The notes under the pieces were generated by a model. It searched no databases. It was not told the origin of the DNA and worked only from the letters and a program-made list of their open reading frames with translations. The position numbers and the translations under genes are program-made. Positions 10,236-22,144 of a stretch of DNA of 64,000 nt are shown one piece after another (positions within the stretch are counted from its first letter, which is position 1; each line of letters starts with the position of its first letter). The DNA comes from Epiperipatus broadwayi (lineage: Eukaryota; Onychophora; Udeonychophora; Euonychophora; Peripatidae), in contig JAQFVV010012394.1 in assembly GCA_028023455.1 (NCBI GenBank), positions 26,797,053-26,861,052 of the forward strand, read 5' to 3'.

Positions 10236-10620
10236 TTTTAAATTTTGTGTAAGCATATGAAATGATGATTATGTGATGTTATGCACTTTACCACTACACC
10301 AACCAAGGCCCAAAAATTATAGATAGGCAATGATTTAAAATCTTCAAACTATTCAGTTATATATATATATGAATGAATAAGATATTCTCTCTATAACTTG
10401 ATATTGCATCAAAAGGAAATACGCTATAGAAAGAAAATACATTAAATTCAGTTTTGTTTTATTATTATTGATTCTGACATTATTCTTTGAATTATATCTC
10501 ATTTTATTCGGCGCAAAATGTATACAAAATTGTTTATTTTATAATTATCATTTGCCACTTTCCTAAAATAAGAACATAAACTTTCTTTAATGATAACATT
10601 AAGACTTTTTTTAAAAAAAA
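10236..10620. other. No recognised feature
   Basis: AT-rich, with a TA run near 10360 and a T and A run near 10605-10624. Confidence 0.4.
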
Positions 10621-10621
10621 A

Positions 10622-10730
10622 AAAGGTTGGTTTATTTCCCGGTAGTTCATAAGAAGTTCGAGCACCGGAAGTGACAGACTGAGTTCCATAGTCTGCAATT
10701 TTACGTCAAACTACGTAGAATAATGCAAGG
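10622..10730 (-). mobile_element. SINE family A, minus-strand copy
   Basis: In reverse complement it reads GCAGACTATGGAACTCAGTC, GTCACTTCCGGTGCTCGAAC, TTCTTATGAACTACCGGG and AAATAAACC. This is one of the better preserved copies of the family's 3' part and helps define its consensus. Confidence 0.75.
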
Positions 10731-10765
10731 CTTCATATTATTTCATCAATAAATAAAATGCTCAG

Positions 10766-10880
10766 TGAGGTTTAGTGCAGTGATAGAGTGCACGGTCCTC
10801 GGATCGATTTCAGGCTGGGTCCGGAAGTTTTAGCACTTTCGGTTCGAACTTCATATAAATTCTTTAGCAATAACTCTGTT
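10766..10880 (+). mobile_element. SINE family A, plus-strand copy with good box-A-like head
   Basis: TGAGGTTTAGTGCAGTGATA and GAGTGCACGG form a box-A-like head, followed by GGATCGATTTC as a box-B-like element. The 3' part reads AGCACTTTCGGTTCGAACTT, then CTTTAGCAATAAC. It lies head to head with the minus copy at 10622-10730. Confidence 0.7.
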
Positions 10881-11800
10881 CGATTATTATTTAATCAAAT
10901 TACATTTTCTAGTCGGTGTTTATTATTATAAAATTAATAAAAGTTATTTTTATAACATTTACAATATTTCATCCTCCTCCCCCCGCCATCATTGTTAGAT
11001 ATTAGCAATATTGTTAACGTAAAGTTATTAAATCCATCATCGTTGCAAATCCAAGAAAATAATTAAGAATCTAATTGCAGTAATAATAATAATACACAAT
11101 ATAAATTAAAACCATTCAATAAAGTTATAACAAATATTTTCGAAAGTAATTTTAGAAGATACGAATGTGTTAATTATGCATTTTAATGATATATTTATTA
11201 TTAATAATAAAGAATGAAGTCTTGATAGATTTATATTATATTATAAACTTATTATATTTAAAAGCTAGGAAATTGATGCAAAAAATATTGCCAAGAGACA
11301 AAAAAAATGGATTTAAAATATTTAATGATGCAACAATATGTATAGGATATTAACATTAGGGTATTAAAGTGCCATGCCTACGAGATGGGGTTCAAACCTA
11401 CACGAAAAATAAAGCATTTTTAAGAAACTGAATTTTCCGAACAAGCTCAATACTATTGTAGATAGCTAACCGAGATAATTTTCAATACATTAATAGGTGA
11501 ATGAGTATATTACTAGCTAAGTCTTCATCATATGATGAGACTAGACATTCAATAAATATAGCATACAGCATACTTGAAATAAAAAAAATATCTTCACCAT
11601 TAGCTATATGCCCATTTCTAAGCCAATATTTAACTTAATAATTAAATAAGTATTTAGATGCTATTTGCATATTTGTATTATCTGCCGGTGCACAGATTCA
11701 CATACCAAAGAAACCAAAAAGATGCCAAGTTTCTTTATGTGTGTGTGTATATGAAAAAGCAAATCATAAAAATAATACATATTTGAAACATAAAATAATT
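10881..11800. other. No recognised feature
   Basis: AT-rich sequence without exon-like frames or clear repeats. Confidence 0.4.
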
Positions 11801-11804
11801 TGCT

Positions 11805-12285
11805 TAGCAAACTGTCATATCTCAACTTGCCTTCAAATAATGGACTAGTCCAGATTCCATCATATCTTGATCAGATTGAGCATTCATCGCGATTGAACCA
11901 ATGTGTATACAGATAAATAAAAGTATATCCAATGGCAAGAACAAGTCAACAGGCAATGATGTTCACTGAATCCACATGTTTCCTTTACGAATGGGGATCT
12001 GGCCATAAATAGTCAAAACATTTGGAGTTAATGTCAGAGAACAACCATCACAAAGCTGAACAACAACAACTATCTCGTAACTTAATGGCAGTATGCTATT
12101 GTTCACTATATGGTTAATGCAGTGAGGCAAATCCATATTCAGGATTGGAAGCTGATAACCCCAAACACAGCCATGAGGCAAGCTGTCAGAGTACAGCGGG
12201 AAGGGTCATTCATGTCTACTCACCAGGCAAACTGTCATGGCACAGCTGGAAGTGGCAGGTAAAATTTAAGGGGCATTTGGAGTTC
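11805..12285. repeat. Dispersed repeat R, first copy
   Basis: ACTGTCATATCTCAACTTGC, ATGGACTAGTCCAGATTCC and a terminal block with GGCAAACTGTCATGGCACAG and CTGGAAGTGG recur in order, diverged, at 48612-49110. No RT or transposase motif is visible. The open frame at 11963-12181 (minus) falls inside it and is probably chance. The middle of the two copies is hard to align by eye. Confidence 0.55.
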
Positions 12286-12737
12286 TTTCTTCCTATAATT
12301 GCATGGTAACTAGGAGCTATATACTTCACCAATGATACTAAGTGATGCTATAATCACTATATATAGTATAAATAAGCAAATGTTTATTTGTTTCAAGTTA
12401 TATTAATAAATGTATTTTCATGTGTCTGTGTTTTATAGATTCACACTTAAACACAACAAAAAACACTGAAAATATTTTGAAGCCACAATATATGATGCAC
12501 TTTGTTCCAACTTCCCCTCCCCCCTGCATCATCGTATATACATAGTGTATAATTAGCTCATATTCCGATGATAAACTGATTAGAATAAATTACATATAGT
12601 TTGCAAATGTATAGTATTTTTCAAAGTGCACACACACACATAATATATACACTTCTTGATGACATAATCTATGTATATAAATTAAAATTACAATATAAAA
12701 CAAAATTTTAAAATAATAATAATAATATGGTTATTAA

Positions 12738-13510
12738 GGTAGTTGTAACTTACGCCACATTTCGATGATTTGTTGTTTGTTTGCTACTTTCACCGATTTC
12801 TGTTTTTTAATTTGAATTTTATAGCATTTTGTTGGGTTTTTTCTATAATTTGTACTTTCAATGTATTTGTTTGATATACATTGCCTCAAAAGTGACGAAT
12901 TGTTGATTTGGGGTGTGTGTCATATTTTCACCGATATCTGTTTTTTTTTTTAATTTGAATTTTATAGCATTTTCTTGGGGGTGGGTGGGGTTATAATTTA
13001 TTCCATCAATGATTTGAGGGGATTTTTTTATTTATTTTTTGTTCCATCGATGAGTTGTGTGATTTAGTCATTTCAATTTGTCCATATTGATTTTCCCACA
13101 TTCCTCCATTGTTGCTTGTTTGATTTAGTCATTTCAATTTGTCCATTTCGATGATTTGTTGTTTGTTTGCTACTTTCAATGATTTCTGTTTTTTAATTTG
13201 AATTTTATAGCATTTTGTTGGTTTTTTTTTATAATTTGTACTTTTGATAATGAATTGTTGATTTGGGGGGGGGGGGGCAGTTTGTCGTATTTTCACCAAT
13301 ATCTGTTTTTTTTTTATTTGAATTTTATAATATTTTCTTGTTGTTTTTTTTTTGTATAATTTGTATTTTTGATGTATTTGTTTGATTGCCTTAGGCATTT
13401 TTTTTATAATTTCAGTGTTTTTATTTTTTATCACTTGCAGGCTTCTTGCCGCTTATTGATGGTACTGCAGCATCACCCAGCGGCCACATGTGGCATAAGT
13501 TACAACTACC
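12738..13510. mobile_element. TIR element, 773 bp, with internally duplicated body
   Basis: The ends are GGTAGTTGTAACTTACGCCA and, reverse complemented, GGTAGTTGTAACTTATGCCA; 22 of 23 terminal bases match. The body is T-rich and built from a long unit repeated about twice: the block starting CATTTCGATGATTTGTTGTT occurs at about 12759 and 13143, each followed by TTTGAATTTTATAGCATTTT. Smaller blocks are repeated again within each unit. No transposase frame is present, so it is non-autonomous. The superfamily is not clear and the flanking duplication is ambiguous in the TTATTAA-rich surroundings. Confidence 0.75.
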
Positions 13511-14440
13511 ATTATTATTAATAAATTGAGAGATCACATATGCATAAACCATATTTTATTTTTTGAATAAAATAAATAATAAAATGTTTGATTTTCATTG
13601 CAATTAGGCTCTAGGCAATATTCTTTTTGTTTTTTTCCTATAACTTTTTTCTCTTATAGAAATGTAACAGACTAGTTTCATCACCTAGAAAGTATATTCA
13701 CTCTAATTGTTTTGATATTTTCAAGACCATATTAACTTTGTTCTAAAATTTTAAAAAACTTTTAACCCTATACTTAGAAAATATTTTATTACATGAAATA
13801 CTGTGCACCAAATTCAAAAAGGAAGAATAAAGTGTGTGTGTGTGCTTGCAACATAAACTCAAGGAATTTTATTAATCTTTCAGCAGCAGGTTTTGTTATT
13901 CATCAGAGTGAGTAAAACTTTGATTGTTCTCATTCATAAACATATTAAGAATAAAATAATCAGAATTGTTTTAATTCAGCTTCTAAAAATTGCATTGTTT
14001 TACATTCAAATTGTTCAAATATAAGGAATAAAAATTCATAACTATAAAAAAATGTAAAAAAAGTACTTTAATTAAAACAAGATAATTATTTTTCAACCAA
14101 TTACATACAACATGCAGTCAACGTATTATTCATCAATTTTTTTCTAAAAATTAAATATTTTTGAATAAAAGTCTATACTTAAGTATAGTATTAGTAAATA
14201 TAATGTAAAAATTAATTATACATGTAAATAATTATGTAAAATATATATTAAAACATGTTCAAAATCTATTACAAAGAATCAAAGATTTTGCATGCACTTT
14301 CTGATGTTGACAGATAGAACCTCATACTCAACAATGGCAGGGATAGACAGTCAGTGCTTTCAAGTACCATATAAGGAAAAAGGAAGTGGTCAGTTGGTTC
14401 TTTGTAATATCATAGAGGACATCAGAAATTCAATTTTTTT
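13511..14440. other. No recognised feature
   Basis: AT-rich. A GTGTGTGTGTG microsatellite lies near 13832-13843. No exon-like frame. Confidence 0.4.
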
Positions 14441-14444
14441 TCAT

Positions 14445-14550
14445 ATGTCATAGCATCGTCCAGGAAGCAAACCCACAACCATCTGCAAACAATTACTTGC
14501 TTGCAAGGCAGTTGCGATGACCTCTCAGCTATCAACACTTGAATTCAATT
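14445..14550 (-). mobile_element. tRNA-derived SINE family D, minus-strand copy
   Basis: In reverse complement it reads GATAGCTGAGAGGTCATCGC, then an anticodon-arm-like CTGCCTTGCAAGCA, a box-B-like GTGGGTTTGCTTCC and TGACATATG followed by A residues. The TGACATATG plus A tail is shared with the tRNA-Gly-like element at 57844, suggesting related SINE bodies. Confidence 0.6.
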
Positions 14551-15300
14551 TTTTGCTAAAAAACTGATCTCTGTGGATTTTTTTTAAAATTAAAATATTA
14601 TAGATTAAATTCAGTTTTTATGGTAAAATGAACATAAAATTTAAAAAATGCAGCCAAAAATGACCAAGAGATAACATATAAAGGAAAATGAAGGTTCCAA
14701 ACCACCATAATCAGGCAAAAAGCTAATAAACATCATTATGTATAGCAATCTAAAACTGAAAAATGATTGCTGACATAATTTAAAATTTTTCAACAATTTT
14801 ACTTTAATGTGATCATATATGGCACTCAGAGGTGGAAAATGGCTGCTTGAGTAATGTGGAATGTATTAAATTTGCTTATTTTTAAATTTTAATTGTTTTT
14901 TGTTTGCTTATTTGCATTTCTGTTTATATCTCTTTGGCTAACATATAACTGAAGTTATGTATATTGATTACTGCTTCACTGTAATATCTTCAGTAAACAA
15001 AGTGATTAAAAAACTAATTTTTTCAATAATAAAAATTATTGAATTATTTATTATTTAGTGGTTCACAAGAATTCTACACACTATACCATACAGTGTGCTG
15101 CAAGTGTGATCAATGCAAATATTTGGTGATAAATTTTATTACCAATGACAATGAAAGGCTTAAATATAGGTATATATATATGTAATACAATGTATTTGAA
15201 AATATGAAAGTAATATTTTTTTTTTACATGAGAAATTAATTAACAAAAAAAAAGAAAGATGATAAATCAACAACAGAAAACACAATTCTGAAAAAATTAG
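14551..15300. other. No recognised feature
   Basis: AT-rich sequence without exon-like frames. Confidence 0.4.
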
Positions 15301-15365
15301 AGTTTCACTATTTGCATACTGAGTCGCTGGTCGATGCTTTAAAATATATCACAATAATGCTTGAT

Positions 15366-15455
15366 CACATGTCATTTGCCACAACCTCAGTGATTTAAAT
15401 TATAGATAAGCACATGTCATTTGCCACAACCTCAGTGATTTAAATTATAGATAAG
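15366..15455. repeat. Perfect tandem duplication of a 45-bp unit
   Basis: The unit beginning CACATGTCATTTGCCACAAC occurs at 15366-15410 and again, identical by eye, at 15411-15455. A partial third start (CACATGTC) follows. Identity implies a very recent duplication or an assembly stutter. Confidence 0.85.
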
Positions 15456-15990
15456 CACATGTCCAATTCCAAAGAAATTAAATTAATGATGAGGGTAAAC
15501 ATATTTCTGAAATAAATTGAATAGGAAACAAACCTGAAATTAATATCTTCGGTGAATAAAAAATAAAAGACAAGTATTTCCAATAAGTATGATCACTGTA
15601 AACATTTGCAAAGAAATTAAATTGCCAATAAGGCAAATACAATTCCATAAATCATTTATTAATGGATTTTATGATTTACTGTGTGCATTGCTTTTCTTAT
15701 TTATTTTGTAATTTAATTTATTATGGATTGCATTGTCCTCATTGCTAATTTTATTTCTTAGGAATCACATTTGTCCTTATCAGTGATTTAATTTCTTAGC
15801 GATGTTTACATTATTCATACTGATTGGAAATATTTGTTTTTCAAATACTTTTTACTTGCAAAGAATATTAATTTCAGATTTTGTTTCTATTCATTTGTTT
15901 AGGTATTGTGTTTACCCTCACAATTAATTTTTTTTCCAAAGAATATTTAAATTAATCACACTTAGTAAAAATATTTATTTCAATCTATTT
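15370..15990. repeat. Long imperfect inverted repeat
   Basis: The left arm (about 15375-15645) and right arm (about 15760-15985) are reverse complements with many substitutions. Matching blocks include GAGGGTAAACA with TGTTTACCCTC, CCTGAAATTAATAT with ATATTAATTTCAG, and AAGAAATTAAAT with ATTTAATTTCTT. A further partial repeat of the right arm continues to about 16040. The palindrome centre is near 15690. Confidence 0.7.
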
Positions 15991-16493
15991 TTTTTCACTA
16001 AAAGTATTAATTTCAGGTTTATTTTCTAAATAAATTATGTTTTTTTCCCATGTTTTCAAACATAGTATACTATTTTCATTATGAAAAAATTAAACTTATC
16101 GATTAACATCTTGTCTATTTTGGTATATCGATGACAGTTCCAACAATAGATAATTCATACCTGCAACAAGCGCCATTATTTATTTGTAAATGCAAGTTTA
16201 TAACAGAAATATTTTATTATTTTTGACATTTTCTTTTTTCAATCCAAATAGTTTTATAACTCACCGCCATCTATTTCTTTCTACAATAACACTGCAGTAA
16301 TTTTCATTATGGGTTAAGTAAATAAAATAAATAACTGAATAGTTTATTGTCCACTTCCGCTTTTGGCAGCCATCTTTGCAACTGGTCTTATTAAAAGCGT
16401 CCCTTTGCGATTCAGTTTCAAGAAGACAGGGACGATTGTCCCCTTACCTTTACGTCTTTTATTCAAGGTAAGTCGGTTTTAAACATTATTTAT

Positions 16494-19017
16494 TATGGAA
16501 AGTGATAATATAATCGATAATTCTCAAATTAATGTTAACCCGATCCAGCACTCAACCTAACAAAGCAGCAATCGTCGTAAATATTATAGCCTTAGATCTA
16601 ATCAAATGCAACTAAACTAACTTCTACTACAAATAAAAACCCACAAACCAATAAATCAAATGAAAACACCATCGCAAATATCAACAAAAGTTTAGAAAAT
16701 ATTCTACTTACCCCTAATATAAACAATAGCATAAATATCTCATCAAGCGAAACTATTGAAATCTTTAACAATACAAGCAAAAACCAATCATCTCCTCTCC
16801 GAAGATTTTACGCTCCCGCAGAAGACTCTAATGAGCAATTTTCTTTGCCCTATAATACCCCGAAAACCATGTCTGAAAATAATAGACAAAATTTCCAACA
16901 AGATGATATCGGCGAATTTTTTAAAGTTAAACCTTTTCCACCAGAGGTCGACAAACCAGCGCTAAGTCACATTACAGTTTGTCAACAGTAAATTTAAAAA
17001 TCAAAAAGAAGAAATAAATTTTAAAACTAATAAACCTCATTCCAAAACAAACAAAGATTATAGCACAGAACAATCCATTGCTACATCAGCCAACTTGCAA
17101 TCTAAACCAATTTCCTCATTTCCAATATTGAAAATCTCCACTATACGCAAATATCGTAAGGTCTAAAAATTCTGAGAGAATCTCCGAAAATATTAAGGCC
17201 GATAATTTCAATGAACTATATTTGAATATCTCAGAATTAGACACAGAACAAGAATCAAACACTCTAGAAAATGTCCTTTATATAAAGATCTTAATGATGA
17301 CATTTCAAAATTAATACGAGTTTAACAAACATCCCAACACTCTGTATAAATCGTTACAAACTACTACAGATAAGTCGTTAATCTTAGCCATAACAAATCA
17401 ACAATGTGCATTATATAAGTTCCCTCTAGAACAATTATAAGTCTAATCAATCAAAATCAATTAGGCAGAGGCATTCAATGATCCTTAATCATCCCAATGA
17501 CGCTATGTTATCGTTGAGTTTAAAACGGGCGGACGTATGAACTTAAAATAACTAGATCTTTGGGAAATTTATACTTTGTCATAGATATGAACCGAGTTAA
17601 CTATCTGGCAGAATTCAAAACTGTTGCCCATTTGAAAGAACAAGAACTACAAGACATCCTTATTAATTATGGTTCAATTAGTAATTTAAACACTTACTAA
17701 ACCCTCACTTCGAAGATCAAATTCTGTCCAATAAGTTGTCTTCACACTACCTAAAGAAAAACATTATACCACTGACATACCCACATTATTACTGAAGAGG
17801 CTCTCCATGGTTTTGACCTTCAGGGGAGACACCACAATGTTTCTTCTGCTTCAAAGAACACACCTTATTAAAGATTGTGCAGCAAGAATATGATAACTGT
17901 GGTATTAAAAGAATAAAGTTCACAGATGCCTGGTAGACCTATTAATACACTATCACTCCTTAAATAGTCAATCACAATGCGACTATTCAAACAGCACCTC
18001 ACAAACCCAGACAATCTGACTCAAATAAATCCTCAACAACCCCTCTCACATCCAAACCCTATCTTTCAAAATAAAATCTTCAAGAAAGAACAAAACCAAC
18101 CTCTAACTAATAGTAGGAATCAGAGAACCAAGCAAAACATATACTGCTACTAAACCATCTCTCAAACAATAATACTCAAGATCATTCATTAGATATTGTA
18201 CTACCCCAGAAACAATCTTGCCAACCTTTCACAAAAGAAGACAATATGACCAAACCATCTAACAGAGCAAGGAAAACCAGGCGATGAAGAAAATACACTT
18301 AAAAATTTCCCAAAACAATTCAGCTATAACAACTCCCACCAGCTTAAAACCAATGATGCTTAATTCGGCCAGCTAAGTCTAATAAACCTAAAAAAGTTCC
18401 ACAAACTTCCTCATCTTCAATGCCTGAGTATCAACCATCCAGATGAAAAGACTTATCAAACACTCAACCAAAAGTCAGTAATCAATGTTTCACAACAGTA
18501 AGATCGAAATGACTCAGATCTAAATTTAAACAAATTTTATAACAATAATAAAACACTTTCATAAAAGTAAGGAAAAAAAAACAACACTACAAACTTAAAA
18601 ACCCCAGAAACCAACACAACAAATACCCAAAATACAAATAAGAAAATTAAAAAAAATCAATTCGCTCAGATAAATCAAGCTCTGATGATGACAGCTCCCA
18701 TCCAATACATTATTCACCACCACCGCTAGCAAACAAATCTCAGATATATCCAGCACAAAGCTTCACAAATCCATAGAAAAAAAGAGGAAAACATGGATCC
18801 TATAACCATCGATACCATTGATCCATCTGACAATCTCAGACAGATTACACTACTTCATCAGACACAAGACTTCATGGATGTTCCTCAACCAACAAATATA
18901 TCACCAATCCATCCACAAGTTCAATCACAAGACTCTGATTTCCAAACAACATCAGAACTCATTAAATGGAGATCCCCAATTGACTTGGTACACTTTGCTG
19001 AGGACGGTTTGGATTAA
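16494..19017 (+). pseudogene. Decayed LINE ORF1-like region
   Basis: Starts with ATG at 16494 (MESDNIIDNSQINVNPIQHS) but is broken by many stops. Surviving pieces include SPLRRFYAPAEDSNEQFSLP with FFKVKPFPPEVDKPALSHI near 16795-16980, a zinc-knuckle-like PQCFFCFKEH near 17835-17865, and a hydrophilic last segment of 74 codons (18793-19017, ending HFAEDGLD). The length, a nucleic-acid-binding knuckle and a Q/P/S-rich disordered C-terminus fit a LINE ORF1 RNA chaperone. Assignment rests mainly on its place just before an endonuclease ORF. Confidence 0.55.
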
Positions 19018-19023
19018 TCTATC

Positions 19024-19690
19024 ATGTTCTGCAAAATTGCTGGTATTAATATTCGCGCACTCAACTCAATTGATAGAGTTCTAGCTATTCTACACGACGC
19101 TCTTCCGATCTCCCTCATATACTTCTTATGGGTGAAACTAAATATCACCATAAGACTGATCATAAAATATTATCTCTTCTCTCAGCTCTCGGATTTACTA
19201 AATTTTCCATAGGCCATTCTGCTTCAGGTGGAGTCGGTATTCTTCTCAGCAAGTCAACACCACAAACAGTTTTAGTATTCTATTCCTAGATAATATTATT
19301 GTATAGAAATAGACTATTGGGGTTTCCGATCATCATAGCTTTATATATAACCAAAACACCTCTCAATATCTAAAAATAATCCATATCCTAAATCCATCAA
19401 CCTAACAGAGCCTCTCCTACTATTCTTCTGGGAGACTTTAACCTATAAAATGACTTCACAAGAGATTTTGGCATCTAATAAATCGAGATTAATGTGTGGA
19501 GAGGGGTTTCTCCCTCCTGAAGCCTCTCTTTCTATACTAAAACTAAAAATCCCTGATTGATTTGGTTTTCTACCCCCAGACCTCCATTTCACCTTGATGC
19601 AGCCTTGGCCCCTGTTGCTTTCTCTGATATATGGCCTAATCTTCAACTTACACCTATTTCATCCCTACACCATTGATGGACCTGAAAATC
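19024..19690 (+). pseudogene. Decayed LINE endonuclease (ORF2 N-terminus), disrupted by an adapter match
   Basis: The first frame reads MFCKIAGINIRALNSIDRVL, typical of the start of an apurinic-type LINE endonuclease. After 19112 the homologous frame continues as PHILLMGETKYHHK (the metal-binding E of ETK), LSALGFTKFSIGHSASGGVG and ILLSKSTPQ. A GDFN motif appears near 19430-19441. Several stops and frameshifts follow. The switch of frame occurs at the 22-base adapter-like segment, so the break there may be artificial rather than evolutionary. Confidence 0.7.
19090..19111 (+). other. Exact match to the 3' end of the Illumina adapter (assembly contamination)
   Basis: Twenty-two consecutive bases, including TACACGACGCTCTTCCGATC, equal the 3' end of the standard Illumina read-1 adapter. 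In the local frame it is translated as LHDALPIS, a known hallmark of adapter read-through in predicted proteins. A match this long is not plausible by chance. The junction between its two flanks should be regarded as unproven. Confidence 0.95.
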
Positions 19691-19740
19691 TATCCATCAA
19701 ATATGACCGGGTAGTTCTGAGCACTCTTTTCAGAAAATAA

Positions 19741-20860
19741 ACATCCTTTCCCTGCTGCTGAGGAGGGCTGGTTTTCTTTTGGATCTTAGTTTTAATCCAG
19801 GAAATCAAAGGTATTTTAAATTAAATTATTCTATCCAAACTTCAATGAAAATTTCTTTTAAAATCTTCAATAAAAGTTTGGATTTTCTCGAGGTTTTCCG
19901 GGTGGGGGTTTGGTGGGGGGGGGTTGGAGTTTATTGTTTAGGAATTCATAAGAACATTGGCACTAGACGTAAGAGAAATTAAAGTAATCCATGAATTTTA
20001 AAACTCCAGTGTCTGCTACCCTACCAATGTACCAAACCATGTAGGGCTTAAGCAATAATTAAAAACTACAATTACAACCAGACACTGCTCTTTTCGTAGT
20101 GATTTTTAACAAGAAATACTCCTATGAGATGATTTGCAGTTGATAATGATCGATTTACGGACAACAATTATTGATTTCATAACAAACAAAAAAAATCTGA
20201 TTATTGATTAACGGATACATAAAATGAGAATTAAAAAAATATTTAGACATTTAATGCCTACTTTTGTATTTTAAAAACAATATTATTAACAGGAAAAAAC
20301 AAATTCCTTTACAATTATTTATTATCAGCAGCTTTTGGAACGATTTTTACGAATGTCACCCTACAAGATTCAGTGAGAAATGTTGATGTCTAATTCTTTT
20401 CTATAAAATACATATTTGGATTAATATATAAAAAGTAAATTACATTTAAAAAATAATAAATGAGTTTAATACGATTAATCCAGATACCAACAAAAATTCC
20501 CCAATTCCTATAATAATGACAAAATTCAGCATATTTATTAAACGCAAAATTCCGAGTGGATTTAAAATTTCAGAGATCTTTTTATTGTTCATTTCAATAA
20601 AAATTTTATTAACAATAAATAGTGATTACATACTAATAAAGGATAAATAAATGAATAAATTGTACAATAATATGATTATATAATGTTCTATATGTCATCT
20701 GGCTAGACTATGTTATGAGAGCACAATGTTATACTCTTATGTGGTTAGGTATAGTGAAGAGATTCAAAGAACTTGTTTAATGGTATTAACATTTTTAATA
20801 TAAACATGAATATTTTCTTTTATAAATGACTATTCTATAATGCTGGGTAGGTGGGAATTG
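19741..20860. other. No recognised gene
   Basis: AT-rich sequence with a G-rich run near 19898-19931. It separates the plus-strand 5' half LINE from the minus-strand LINE fragment. The 3' UTR of the latter probably extends down to about 20700, but the end is not defined. Confidence 0.35.
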
Positions 20861-20864
20861 ATAA

Positions 20865-21929
20865 TCAGGAAAAGGAAAGAGCAATTAAAGACCAGGTGTC
20901 AGCAAAGACTTTACTGGAGGCAAGGAGCTGGTCATGTTTCTTGATTTTTTTGAGCGTTTGATAGAACAATGGTATGATTTGTGGCGGGGGTAATTCCATG
21001 AGACTTTTGCATCTCACTATCCATATGGAATAAAGGACAAAGGTAGAAAGCCTTATTATTGAAAAAAACCCATTATGAATGGCATTTTCGAGTGAGAAAA
21101 TCATATCAGGTCTTATGTTGGAATTGATTATAATTATATCTTTTAGAGTTTTAAGTCTTGTGCACCGGTGTATAATATGGTCTATGGTTTCATCTTCACG
21201 AGCACACAGACCACATATAGGGTCAATGCTGGTAAAACCTCTTCGGTGATAAAGAAACCAATTCGTGGGTAGCGCATTAAGATTTATTTTAATGATGAAG
21301 TCAAGGAATTTGGGTTCCAGACTCCATCTTTTGAAGTGTGTAATGAGTCTTTGGTTGGTTATTTTTAGGCTGGTTTTAATGGATTGTTGATTATAGTTGA
21401 TTATATTGTATGCTTCCCATAAGGTGATTTTTTGGTTAAGGTTAAAGGATGTTATCGGGTTATAAAGTTGTAGTTGTTGTATTTGGGATGCTATCCATGA
21501 ACTGGAAGAGGGTGGAGGATGATCTGTCGGTGTAACTTTTTTAATAATGTTAGAGTATCCACAGGAGAGGATCAGATTATGTAGAGTGTTGTGGGTTTTC
21601 TGTAAAATGATTGCTTGTATTGAGTGGAATGACAGTCCATTGAACCTGCGTGGTCGTTGGATACCTCGCAAGCTAATAGCAACTGTCCTTCCTCTCCAGA
21701 GAAGTTTGGTGCATAATCGGTTAATTTTATTTTGAAACTGTTTAGACATTTTAACGAATGGAAGATAATATGAGATTTTTGGCATTATGATCATGTTGAG
21801 GAGGCCAACCTTTCCATATAATGAAAGGTATACTCTAGAGAGTGAAGTGGTGACGTAAGTTATACATATAAGTGACATATTTTTATATATTCTGAGAGCA
21901 TAGATATTTTTAAAAAAAACAGAATACAT
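20865..21929 (-). pseudogene. C-terminal part of an L1/Tx1-like LINE ORF2, 354 codons
   Basis: This open frame is the region behind the RT active site of an L1/Tx1-like LINE. LSLYGKVGLLNMIIMPKISY near residue 56 matches the LSLRGKV-type segment that follows the RT palm. LLWRGR follows and a zinc knuckle lies at residues ~239-256 (CGLCAREDETIDHIIHRC; C-x2-C-x8-H-x4-C). The RT palm with its YADD-type box is absent, so the copy is 5'-truncated. The frame is intact over more than a kilobase, much better preserved than the plus-strand LINE half at 16355-19740. Whether the two belong to one family cannot be decided because they do not overlap. Confidence 0.82.
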
Positions 21930-22144
21930 TAATTAGTGTAATAAAAAATCAAAGAAGAAATAGATTTCGATAAATAATAAATTTAATTGATATTACGGGC
22001 ACCACGTTTTTATTTTCTTTGTTTTTGAAGAGTTATCCAGACCCCTCTACTTAACTTAATTTTCATCAAATTAACAACACTAAATACAATTCCACGGTGG
22101 GGGGGGGGGAGGTACGCTAATACGAATTTTAAATGCATTATCAT

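Larger units (their letters stand above)
16355..19740 (+). mobile_element. Decayed 5' half of an L1/Tx1-like LINE
   Basis: A GC-richer leader (about 16355-16490) is followed by a decayed ORF1-like region and then the start of an endonuclease ORF at 19024. Nothing of the RT domain follows before 20865. LINEs are usually truncated at the 5' end, so a copy with the 5' half preserved and the 3' half missing is unusual. A 22-base sequencing-adapter match lies within it at 19090-19111. Confidence 0.7.

Noticed and set aside
13129-13434. 101-codon lysine- and glutamine-rich minus-strand frame
   Set aside because: It is the translation of the internally repeated T-rich body of the TIR element at 12738-13510 and has simple-sequence composition.
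16355-21929. Twin-primed inversion of a single LINE
   Set aside because: In twin priming the inverted 5' segment lies upstream of the 3' segment. Here the plus-strand 5' half lies beyond the 3' end of the minus-strand part.
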